Positions 1-10,464 of a stretch of DNA of 64,000 bases are shown here, in pieces. Made by a program: the position numbers and the translations under genes. Source of the stretch: Fomitopsis serialis (taxonomy: Eukaryota; Basidiomycota; Agaricomycetes; Polyporales; Fomitopsidaceae); assembly GCF_022376445.1 (NCBI RefSeq), contig NW_025954967.1:310001-374000 (forward strand). Reading direction: 5' to 3'. How positions within the stretch are numbered: position 1 is the stretch's first letter; each line of letters begins with the position of its first letter. Below the pieces are notes generated by a model. The model made no database searches, was not told where the DNA came from, and saw nothing but the letters and a program-made list of their open reading frames with translations.

Positions 1-3000
1 GCCGCACTTTATGCCCCGTGAAGTTCATCGTGCACAAGCTCCCCTTCTCTCCGCCCTCTTTAACGCCGTTCTTACCCGGGGTAAGAGCGCCCGCCGGGCC
101 CCGCAAGATCGGACGGAGATCCCAGTATTTGAGGGTCTTGTCGAGGCTGCCACTGACAAGGCCCTTGCCATCGGGTGTGAAGGCAACGCTGTACACGCTG
201 TCGCGGTGGCCCTTGAGGCGCTCGACGAGCGCGCCCGTTGCGACGTCCCAGATTCGCACGATCGTGTCGAGCGAGCCCGCGGCGACCAGGCGGCCGTCCG
301 GAGAGATGCATACTGAGGTGACGCCTGCATCGACTGTGTCTTCGTTGATGGACACTAGCAACTCTCGTCAGCATGTGTCTGTTCGTACTGTTGATGTTGG
401 CTTACAAATTTTGCAGGGAGTCCGCTCCGTCATGTCCCATATCCGTGCGGTTTTATCGCCAGACCCAGAGACGATGAGTCGTCCGTCCTTGGAGAAGTCC
501 AACGAGTAGATCTCCTGCTGATGGCCGTCGAAGACGTTGCGTATCCGTTTGGTGGCGATGTCCCAGATCTAGATCGAAGATGAGTCAGTCCCCTTGTACG
601 CAAGAACACTTGTGTCCAGAAGTGCTCACCCTAATCTGTTTATCTTCCGCACCCGTGGCGAGCAACTTGCCATCAGGACTGAAGCACACGCTGCGAATGT
701 ACAGATCACCCGTCTTGCTGGCCTGCTCGTCGACGAGAACACTGGCGCCAAAATTCAACGGGGCTGTCCTGAGGATTGGATATTGGTGCTCACCATGTTT
801 TGAGGCCCGTCTTCGTGTCGTAAATCTGTGCGGTCCGATTGCATCCCGTAGCAAGGAACTTTCCGTCTGCTGAGAAGCGGACACAGCATACAACGCTGTG
901 GGAGAATGTTCAATAATGTACAAGGCACCATCACACGGTAAGCTTGCCTCTCGTGCATCAGTGTGTGCTGGAGACTGACGTCCAGTGCCCGTTTCTTGCC
1001 CTCCTTGCCCGCGTTGGCGTTAAAGATAGCGAACCAATCGGTGCCTTCCTTCTTGAGATCGGCGGGGACGGCCATCGGATCCATGCTCAAATCAACCTGC
1101 ATCGATGCGGCTCCACTATCGGGGTTGGCGTTGTTCGGCGGTGGCGCGGTGGTGGGCGGCATCGTCGGCGTGTGGGGGAAGGGTGGGTTACCTGCAGACG
1201 AAGTGTTCCGTGAGTAATATGGTTCTGTTCGACGCTTCGAGCGCTGGAGTGGTCAAGAAGAGATAGGAAAGCAAAGAGAAGTCCGCATTGCTGCTGGTGC
1301 CGCACGACTAAATAGTACACTCGGCGCTCTACGCGAGTACACCAGAATTAGAGGCAAGATTCCGCGTGGAGGTGGCCCGGCGACCCAGCGTGCATTGTAT
1401 ACAGGACTGATCACTTACCCCCGCCGTTCACCCCCGGCTCCGGTCCCGATCCCTGACTGCCCGGCCCTGTTGCCTGGTTTAGCCCTTCCCTCCCCGTGCC
1501 CGGACCAGTCCCAGGCTGAGCGCCTTGTCCCTGCGGACCTACGCCAGGCCCCCCCTGCTGGCCTGGATACGGCGGCGGAGGCAGTGATACACCTCCCAGA
1601 CCCATGCCGCCCGCACCGGGCGCTGGGGGAAGCTTCGGCGTGGCACCAGTGTTCGCGTTGCTTGCTCCTGGATCTCGGCCGTTGACGCTCGCGTTCATGC
1701 CGTTTTGGCTGTTTGGCCCAGGGGGGTTGGGATTCGCGGAGGTCGGCGTGGCGAGTGGGTTAACGTTTGGGCCGGACCCCGGCGTCGACTGAGGGCCCGA
1801 GGGAGGAACAGCAGGGCCGAGGGAGATACTCTGGTGCGAATGCGGTGGGTGCGCGCTCGGGTGGTTCATGGAGGGCGAGAAGGGATCTTCGCGGTGGGAG
1901 TTTGAGCCAAGGCGGGCGTACGGGAAGGCCAGGTCACGTGGACGAGCAGCAAGGCGGGCGTGCACAAGGAGAGAACGAACGAAACATGAATATCTCGAGT
2001 GCTCGGCAGAGAGAGGAGAAAGGAGGAGCGGGAAAGTGGCTTACCTCCGCGATCGTTCTTCACACGTTGTTCTGTCTTGACGCGCTTCACGTCCCTTGAG
2101 TCGCGTTCGACTCGCTCTCGATCGCGCTCCCGCTCCCTCTCCCGCTCCATCCTGTCTCGCTCTATCCGCTCGCGTTCGTTCATCATGCCTCGATCTCTGT
2201 CATTGAGCACAATCCCTCCTCGCTCGCGTTCCCTGTCTTGTCGTCCATAAAATGGGTCGTACACGCCACCGCCACCACCGGGGCCCGCGCCCATACCCAG
2301 CCCGACAGGGGTGAGCGGCAAGCCCTCGCCTGCACCCTGGACTGCGCTGGGTCGCCCCATGCCCAAGCCGTCACGCCCCATGGCATCGCCTCTGATAGGC
2401 ATGCCCGACGCAGGACCGGGCCCTGCCATGCGAACGTCGCCGTCGCGATCGCGCTCACGCTCTCTTTCCCGCTCTCGCTCGCGCATGATGTTTTCGCGTT
2501 CGCGAAGCAAGTCGCGCTCACGATCGCGATCGCGAGAAGGTTCGCCACGCATGGAGGGTTCGCTACGGAGAGGGGGTTCTCCGCGGAGGGGAGGTTCGCC
2601 GCGCAGCGCGGGGTCACGATCGCGTCCGAGAGAGGCCAGCCCGAGGACTTCACGTTCACGACCCTGGGAGCGTAGGGCATGGAGCTCGCCACGAAGTGCT
2701 GCAATTTCTTGTTCGTACTGAACGCGGATCTTGCTGTGCTGAGCTTCGAGCTCGTAGAGCGACTGCCGAATGATGTTGAGTTCGTTCACTTGGCCATTGA
2801 CTGAACGAATGCAGCGCATTGCATTGCGAAACATGGCGGGTGCATAGACAAAAAGAAGGATTTGCGGGAGGCGATGGGTGAATAATTGAGTTGGGTGGCT
2901 CAATGGTTGTAACGCACCTTTGCTGTCCAAGTCGTCCCTCTGACCCCGCAGGTGACCGAGTTCGTGCGCCACTGCATCAAACTCCTGCTTGATGGTGTCG

Positions 3001-3155
3001 AAGCACTCGTTGAGCTTGACATGGCTGTGTTGGAGGCCCGAGGGGCCCTGGGTGGCAGCACCTGTGGGTTGGAGGTGCTTGTGCTGGGAGACGGGGTCAG
3101 CGTATGGACGGGCGACGGACGAGGGGGGACGGACGTTGTATATGGAGGAGGACAT
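1..3155 (-). CDS. tup1: Tup1-type general transcriptional corepressor (3' end beyond window)
   Basis: Tup1 works with Cyc8/Ssn6 as a nuclear corepressor recruited by DNA-bound regulators. The first exon (from the ATG at 3155) carries the Tup1 N-terminal tetramerisation helix, around residues 40-80, with [19 protein letters not shown]. The next exon continues the coiled coil ([19 protein letters not shown]) and then an unusually long Arg/Glu/Asp-rich tract (about 2100-2600). A Pro/Gly/Asn-rich linker follows (about 1410-1880). The WD40 propeller starts near 940 with [18 protein letters not shown], then [20 protein letters not shown] near 670, and further blades run to base 1, where the gene is cut. 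Introns interrupt it near 2860, 2000, 1400, 1200, 930, 800 and 600. The blade wording is diagnostic for Tup1 rather than other WD40 proteins. It is the only ordinary host gene in the window with no sign of decay. Confidence 0.9.
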
Positions 3156-4410
3156 GGGCCGAGGGGGGGCGGTGGTGGTTGGGGAAGAAGGAAGCGAGGT
3201 GTTAGCGCCTCCGGAGATGGCTTAAGGGCCCTGTCCGCCGTCCGCCCCGTCCCTGGCACCAGACACGTGGCCCCCCGATCCCATCCCACCGGGATCACAC
3301 CCATCTCAGATCCCGCCGGCTTCTCCAGATCTCGCGATGACGCGCGCAGCCCCGGCCGCGACCGCACTCAGACGCCCGCCACAGACGCCGACCCGAGCTG
3401 TGTTCAACGCCGGGCGTCTGTCGCCCTCGCAGCGCACTCACGACACACGGCCCGTGCACTCTCCAGCAGCTTCCCTCTGGCACGAGCCGCCCTCGCCCCG
3501 CTGCGCTCCGCCCCGCAATGAGCCTCTTCGCCCTTCGCGTGCGAACGGTGGACGCCGCCTTCCCTCTTCTGTCCCGCACATCGCCACGGGGCTGCAGCCT
3601 CCTGGCCACTCAGAGTTTGATCACCCGCGGCCCTCTTCTTATCGCGACTCACGCACCCAGCCTCGCCCTCCACAGGGGCTTCTCCCGAAAGAGTAGCGAA
3701 GCTAGTGTGCCCTATTCTGGGCATTCTGCATGTCGTGCCCACGGTCATGACACCAGACGCCGAATATGCTTTGACCAGCACGCAAGCACGCCCGCATCTG
3801 CGGTCCTCCCATGCCTAATCATACCGACATCGTGATTTTGTCAGCCTTGTCCCCCGCCAGAAGCGCCAGGTGCTTCTTGACTTCGCGCATCGCCATCTCC
3901 TTTTGGTGAGTAGTCAAACAAGGCATGCACACGGCGCCCTTGGGGCAAGGGTCTAGACAGCATGTACGTACACTGTGTATCCGCCGCCGGTCGAAAGGCG
4001 ACCGGTATTGATACCTAATTCGACTTTGTACCTGTAATCGTACGAATTTGGCTGGGTTACTTTGAGCGGTCGAAACTTCGACCGGCAGATTCCGACCGCT
4101 TTCAGGTCTTCCTTCGACCGCACGCAGACGCTCGTCGCGACCTCCTCCTTTCGACCGTTTATGGATCGGCGGCCTCCCCAACCTCCTTCCTTTTTGGGAA
4201 ATCTCGATCGCTCACCTAATCGAGCCTTATCCGGTATCGCTCGCTCGCGCATCGTTCACCTAGATCTCTTTGGCCACAGCGTGCCACCTCTGTTCGATGT
4301 TCGCTTTGACTGCAGGGCCACACTGTGGCGTCAAAGTCCGAAGGTGTACAATAAATATATTTCATTTGAGATGACTCCCTACAACACTCCCTCACCCCTC
4401 CGAGTTGACC
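3156..4410. other. Intergenic region upstream of tup1
   Basis: No gene is recognised here. Several short open frames on both strands show no family motif and no consistent splice pattern. The part next to 3155 should hold the tup1 promoter. Near 4011-4150 the motif CGACCG recurs, including an inverted repeat at 4067-4084 with 8-base arms CGGTCGAA and TTCGACCG around two bases. Its meaning is unknown. Confidence 0.4.
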
Positions 4411-4794
4411 ATGCCTCGAAAGCCACCAACGTTCCGAGTCCGATTCACGACGGATGCGAACCATGACGCGCATCCCAACGAAGCACCTAGCGGCAGCAAA
4501 TCAGTGAGTGCGAAAAGCTCAGCGGCATCAGTACCTCTCGAGAAGCTAGTCTTGTCGAGCGAGCAGCGCACCGCAGTCGAGAACCTCTACAACAACCCGA
4601 CGGATGCCAATCATGATGTGCCAGCATTGCTCGATCAGTTCTTCACCACGGATTCTGGGAGCCAAGAGCAAGCACAGTCCCTTCTTTTGAAGTGGCAGCT
4701 TGATATTGGGGCACTCGAGAGTATTGGAACATGTTGGGCACAGCAATGGAGCCGGAAGACTGGGAAGTCACGAAGAGTCCTATTGCAGTGGTGA
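4411..4794 (+). CDS. Hypothetical protein or first exon of a truncated gene
   Basis: The ATG at 4411 opens a frame of 127 codons beginning MPRKPPTFRVRF, then a Ser/Lys stretch and a helical segment (SSEQRTAVENLYNN, ALLDQFF). A plausible donor (GTGAGT) overlaps its end near 4791. No domain is recognised. It may be the first exon of a gene broken by the neighbouring Plavaka element, whose convergent gene ends 280 bp away. Composition looks coding but there is no second copy in the window to test it against. Confidence 0.35.
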   Translation: MPRKPPTFRVRFTTDANHDAHPNEAPSGSKSVSAKSSAASVPLEKLVLSSEQRTAVENLYNNPTDANHDVPALLDQFFTTDSGSQEQAQSLLLKWQLDIGALESIGTCWAQQWSRKTGKSRRVLLQW

Positions 4795-5076
4795 GTTTCA
4801 TCTGCAAAGTGCCTTTTGCTGCGATAGCACATGCGGAGCTACACAGAGTTCTATAGAGCTGTAGATCTATAGACAGACTGGTAGCTTCGTGATCGCTCCG
4901 TAGCCCTCTGTAGCCACACACATGCTCCACAAGTCCATTGTCCCGGCATGCCTCAGACTTGCACGCTTGACCGTTTTTCCGGCTTCGCGAGGCTGTCGCC
5001 GCTCGGGACAGTCTGGTCTGCAGTGACTCAGATCGATTCAAGGACATTGTATGATTTGTAACAGTACATGCAAATA

Positions 5077-8000
5077 CTACGATTCATTGATACAACCAAA
5101 ATGTCCTAAGCGGAACATACAGAAGCTGTGCATGTCGTAGTACGGACTATAATAAAATGTCTTACATACGTCCGTCACATTGTCCACTGTCCATCGTCTA
5201 TCCATTGTTCTCCCAAATGCCGGCCAAAGATGACAATTGTGCACAATCCGGTCGACGGTTATGACTTCGCCATACGGCCGATGCTGTCGCGTGGAAGGCG
5301 TAATGGTATACAAGCCAGAGTTCGCGTCAAACCTATAGAACGGCGTCATCCATTCGACATACGCCAATGGATGGTGCACTGGCCATCGGACAGGGTAGTG
5401 GTCCGGCAGCGTGAAGATCGCGCGGACATGTGCCACGCGGAGCCCTGTTCGTCACGGTGGACGCTCAGGCTGCCATTACAACTCGTCAATGGACAAGTAC
5501 TCACCTTCCAGTGCACTCCCAGTCGTCCTCTCGTTCACCTCGCCAGTGCGGATTAACGCAAAATCCATCCTCGCTGCCTTCCCGGGAAGACGACCTTGAG
5601 GGGGGACCGGCGGGCTCGCACGAATCGTATTGTTGAGATTGCGAGAACTTGCGGCAGCAATCTCTGGTAGATATGTTCACAACTGGGAATAGATACCGAA
5701 CCCATCGAACAGACGGGGAGTGAAGGTGAGGCTATGCGTGCGCATGAAGGACGTGACCGCAGTGAGGAACTGAGGCGCGTGGTGGTCGTTCATGATGGTC
5801 TCCGCTGTAGCTATCCGGGGTCGTTTGACAGGCATTTTGTACCTGACAGTCTCGCGTCTCAAGCTCGACTCGGGGATGCCATTCGCCGTCGCAAGACTTT
5901 CACTAGATGTTGCTGCCGGTGCCGCTCTTGTTGGTGCGTGAACAACGTGGATTGTGTTCAGATCATCATCCGCAAGCTGAGATGCGGGCCATGTGGCGGC
6001 ACTGCCAGTGAGTGGCGTTACAGAACTGCCCGTGCTTGGCTGAACAGAGGGGTGCAGACGGCTTTGGCACCAAGCAACGTATCGCGCGAACCGATCCACG
6101 GCCTCCTGGCGTCGGAGCCAGGTGACCATTTGCGAGACATAATCTTTGTGATTACTTGCACGGTAAGCATCTTTCGCGTAGTCGATATGCAGACGCTCTG
6201 GTGATTCAGTATTGAACCCATCCGCACTGCCGAACTTCAGGATCATGTCAGCGTAGTGGTCGATTGCATGCAGTTTTGGGATATTGAAGTGATCTAGGGT
6301 ATGCGCACCAAGCTCGATGAAGACTTGCTTATGCTCGTGGAAGTCATCAAGACTCTGTCGGAGCAATCCCAGGGTCTCGGTTGTGTGCGATTGGAGAGAT
6401 GCAAGGTAGATGAAATCCAGGACTGCACGGACTGCACTGATAACCTTCACCTCAGCGCAACCCATGAGAACCCCGAGGAAGACCTTTTCCATCTCTTTGT
6501 GCTCGCGTCCGGTCCATTGCGAGACTGTCGATATCCTGTTCGCGAAATGACAAAGCCCTGGAGCGTCACTCATTGCCCGGAACCGCGCATCGAGCTCGTC
6601 CTCCCCAACAATTGCAGTGCACCACTTCACAACGTGGTCCTTGAAGACGCCCTTGTGCACTTGGTGTAGGAGGTCCGGCGTGAACCACTCGAAGACGTTG
6701 GAATGGGGGAGGTCAGCCCAGAAGGGGGGATAGATTGGACGTAGGCCGAGGTCCTTGAAGCGTGCTTGCGCGTCGTCGGTGAGTGTAGAGTTGTCCTGCG
6801 CCTTTAGAAGAGAGAGTGATTCCTTTGGATCGCGCGCTGGCCAGGTCATGTGTTCTCCGCGACGATTCGGAGGTACTTGACACATCGGGCAACAATTCTC
6901 CATGTTGCAGCCCACAAGACACTGTTTGGGGTAATCCGCGACGTACGCCGCCACAATAGGGTAAATGGACCGCCGCTGACGATCAGCACATGTCATGGTG
7001 ACGCCGGTACGTCCAGCTTGTACAATGGACTCAAGGATCTTCCTCATGCAGTAGTGAAAGAGGCGGTACTTCGCTGCAGGACGTGACTTGTCGGTGAAGC
7101 AGTCGAGTTTCGCAACGGGGAGATATCCGATGAGAACCGTGGCATGGGAGGTAACTTCGCGGCGGACGTCCTTCGCGATGTTTCCGATGGTTAGGTATAC
7201 CGGCCATGCACTCTTGTCACCCCGAAACTGAGAGAGCTTCGTTTTATCTGACGACAGGACCACGGGTGCAATGGTTGCGCCCGGCGGCAAAAGGCTCTAT
7301 CAATAGCAATGAGCTCTGAGTGGCTGCAAGAGCTCGCGCGGATTGCCAAACTGACCTGTAGGTTCCACCACCAGTCCGCATTCCACATCTCGCTGACGAC
7401 CCTTGATTTCCCGTCTTTATCCACGAAGTGTTGCTCAGGTGCGTATCTTATTGCGTCGCGAAAGGCAGGATTGCCAATCAGTTCGCGGATGCATTCGAGA
7501 GGGTTCCGGAACCACAGTTCTAACTTCTCCGTCATAGTCTGGCCATCAAGATCCTTAATATCCCCAGTAAGCTCAACAAGCTCACACTGCCAGTCAACGC
7601 CGCCTGGGAGGGAGTCGACATGCCGAAGTAGGCTGTCTTTGTTGTGATAGGCAGGATGCACACGGTTCTGGATCTGTCAATAGGTAAGCTGATACTCCAT
7701 GTGGACATCGGAGGGTGTACGCACGATAGGGAGCTTGAGAAAGTTTTCAGCTTGTGTATGCCCGATGTTCTTGATGAGCCACTTTGCTAACTCCCACTCT
7801 TCCTCGTCCGCGAAAGGTCCATAGATCTCGGACCCATGAAGGATCTGGTCGTCGCGGATGCGCTCGAACTGCGTCTTCGACTCGCCAAACGACCAGCCGG
7901 CGTACTGGCGATCCGGAAGTGCTTGCGAGTAGTGAGCTGAGGGGAAAAGGTGAGCCTCTGAAGTATCATCGTCTGGGACATCCTCAACGGTTGTGCACCG

Positions 8001-8381
8001 CGATTGGGATGGAGATGGAGCCGTCGCATCTTGGTCAAACGCGGCATGCTGCAGGTCCTCCGGGTCCTGCGTTGTATCTGTGCTGGCTACACCAGGTCCA
8101 GATGGTGCGGTGTGTGTCGTACATGGCGTCTCGATGGCGACACTGTCAGCGTCAGATTGGGGGTCATGGGAATCCAGCGGTGGTTCTGGTGGGACGTGCT
8201 TTTCTCGACGACGACGGTGTTCCGCTCGCATCTCCTCGATGGCTGCGTTGCGTTTGCGCTTGCATCCTGTCGCCAATGACTGGGTTTGATGCCTTGCTAC
8301 AGCACCTTGACCTCGAAACCACCCTTTGCAGTACTGACAGACAGCCATAGATAACAAGCAAGATTTAGCGGCACTGGACAA
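5077..8381 (-). CDS. Plavaka-type transposase, solitary copy P1
   Basis: Encodes a DDE-type transposase of the fungal Plavaka family, which cuts and joins transposon ends in the nucleus. The N terminus, from the ATG at 8381 or the internal one at 8348, has a C2HC finger (CQYCKGWFRGQGAVARHQ, then Cys). The exon at 7191-7661 has NPAFRDAIRY and SEMWNADWWWNLQ, matching the other copies. The large core exon (5677-7290) contains LSSDKTKLSQF, the block AAYVADYPKQCLVGC, the Cys-pair CCPMCQVP, TPDLLHQVHKGVFKDHVVKW and SPERLHIDYAKDAYRASNH. The Asp, Asp and Glu in these blocks are candidate catalytic residues (inference from conservation across the four copies). The last exon carries HVRAIFTLPD and PLAYVEWM. 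It is the most divergent of the four copies, and I saw no in-frame stop after splicing. No A gene lies beside it. Its start is only 25-60 bp from a Helitron-like terminus. Confidence 0.8.
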
Positions 8382-8419
8382 GTTCTGTGACAGGGTACTA
8401 GCATGGACTCAGACTTCCA

Positions 8420-8700
8420 TCAGGAAAAACGACTTTGTCTTGGGCGTCATGCCAAGACACCGCACAATCTTTCAAGGCACAAACACCACATAACCAACTT
8501 GAGTGGCTCACAAGTCAGTCAAAAGACCGTCAAGGCTCAAAAGCGTGGGTATGTCTCTTCTCTGACTTGAATTCTGGTCGCTGATACAGCAGTTACCTTT
8601 AGCCTGAGACCATTATACTCAAAAGCCCTCACGCATACTTGTGGGCTTTTCACAAGTATAACTCATACAGCACACTCTGTTCAGGTCGTACAATGTATTA
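8420..8700 (-). mobile_element. Candidate Helitron 3' end (terminus at 8420-8423)
   Basis: Read on the minus strand, the sequence ends TTTTTCCTGA followed by T. This fits the CTRR-T rule for Helitron 3' ends. Twelve bases inside is a perfect 8-bp hairpin: TGTCTTGG at 8436-8443 and CCAAGACA at 8452-8459, with 8 bases of loop. The element extends toward higher coordinates. Its 5' TC end was not located, so the right border at 8700 is arbitrary. No helicase is encoded, so it would be non-autonomous. Confidence 0.5.
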
Positions 8701-9716
8701 TGTTGTAGATACAATGTCTACGTAGCTCATGTACCTAGGTTGTACAGGGTGTACAATTCGGAGAGCCTGAGAGCACTCGGTGACGGTTGGATAGGAGCCG
8801 CTGAGGTTGGAAGAGCTGGGGGTAAGAGTGAGTGTTGATCTTGGGTCGAATATGCTGAGCAACAAGCTCGACGTACACGACGGTGATGCTTCGAGGATAG
8901 GTGTGGACGAGCCTGTAGCGTCGTCAGAACAATGGCGGTCGTGGGTGCGATCGAGTCGGTCGACGTAGTCATCTCGGAGCACGTCAATGACAACGGCATG
9001 GCGGGCATTGAGCTCGTCATGCCAGTGTACGGTGAGCGAAGAGCTCGCCGTACTCAACGAGGATGTCTTGACAGTAGATGTTGTCATGGGGGCTGTCGAA
9101 CGTGAATGCACACTGATCGCGTAGCAGGGCATGATCTCAGACGTGGAGGTCATATCATATATGCTGAGTGAGGGGCTCAGCGTAGGCGACGGTCTTGTCT
9201 TGACGGTGGAAACGGACGCATTGGTCGTGTTTGAGCGTACCGAGACTGCGTCACTAGGCGTAGCATTGACGGTGGGATCTGCCCTCCTGTACATCCAGCA
9301 CATCACTCGGCCTACCCAGTGCCCGAGGTTCAGACACTGCAATAGGCACGTCGGTTCGTGCGTTGCGCATGGTATGCAGTGCACCAGTGGGCAGCACGTC
9401 GAGCCTCCAGCTCGGCATATTTCCGCTTGGAACGTGTGTGCTATAGAGAGATGAGACGCACCGGTCATGCTTGCACGCCAGACACGCCATGCGTCGTGAC
9501 GGCATAGAGCTCGTTAGCCAGGCCATCACATAGGTTCAGCACCTCGCGTTCGCGTGCATCTCGATAATCAACTGCGTGTACGTCGAGCGGCGGGCTAGAC
9601 GTGGTGTAAAAATGGGACAATCAAGAGGAGCTAAGCAGCTCGCCGGATGCGTCGCCTGGTGAGATAACGACAGCGGGCACAGTGGCCGCACTGCTAGCGA
9701 GGTCCATGGCCCTGTC
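8698..9716 (-). other. Ser/Thr-rich open frame and anonymous sequence
   Basis: A 256-codon minus-strand frame (8698-9468) is rich in Ser and Thr and seems internally repetitive: STVKTRPSPTLSPSLSIYD and STVKTSSLSTASSSLTVHW recur about 50 residues apart. No domain is recognised. Tone and composition recall the decayed repeats near 24.9-25.8 kb. It could be a remnant of a repetitive mobile sequence rather than a gene. The stretch from 9470 to the hAT-like element holds nothing I can name; in particular the dioxygenase exon expected here as the end of T1 is absent. Confidence 0.25.
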
Positions 9717-10464
9717 TAGTGTTTGAAAGTCCAGTCCATGGACTGGAAAAAGACTGGGACTGAACTGGGACTGGCCTTAGAAAGACTGGACTGGACTGGT
9801 CAAAGTAGGACTGGTCCTACCCAGTCCAGTTGCAGTCTTCCAGGGTTGGGCAAATTGGAGGGACTGGTCAAAAGACTGGTTGCAACCAGTTGCGACTGGT
9901 CTTTGGCCACCCCCCTAATATGCTGGTGTACATGGCCAAATGGGATGTTTTTGGGGTCATAAATAGCAGTAATACATAGGATAGGCACCAGATGGTGGAC
10001 ATATGGATGATGTGACCTATTTAGGCAACATGTATCATCTGTCTATGCACCTCTACCTATGCCTAATATGGTAGGTATACCTGTCTCACCCTTACTGACA
10101 TCACATGCCTTGCCTGTATCAGTCATTATGAACTGAACTGTGATGCTCCCATGGGATACACACCATTGCCTGCGGTCATATACCATATCACAGTAGCTTA
10201 AGTCACTTTTTCAGACACAATTGCTTGAAAAAACCAGTTGCAACTGGCAAAAGACCAGTCAGGACCAGTCAGGACCAGTTGGGACTGCATGCGCAGTTGC
10301 AACCAGTTGCAACCAGTCTTTGGAGGCAACTGGACTGCAAAGGACTGGTCACAGTCAGTCCAGTCCCAGTCCTACCATTTTGGGGTCAATCTAGGACCAG
10401 TCCCAGTCCCAGTCTTTCCTCCAAGGGGTCAAAAGACTGGACTGGACTGGACTTTCAAACACTA
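9717..10464. mobile_element. Non-autonomous hAT-like TIR element
   Basis: The ends are perfect terminal inverted repeats of about 21 bp, beginning T then AGTGTTTGAAAGTCCAGTCC at 9717, with the reverse complement ending at 10464. TAGTG fits the YARNG start typical of hAT elements. Subterminal regions are packed with CCAGT/ACTGG motifs in both orientations, as expected for transposase binding sites. There is no coding capacity. The 8-bp flanks (GCCCTGTC on the left, CATATCTT on the right) do not match, so no target duplication remains; this suggests rearrangement after insertion. It lies exactly where the last exon of dioxygenase T1 should begin. Confidence 0.75.
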
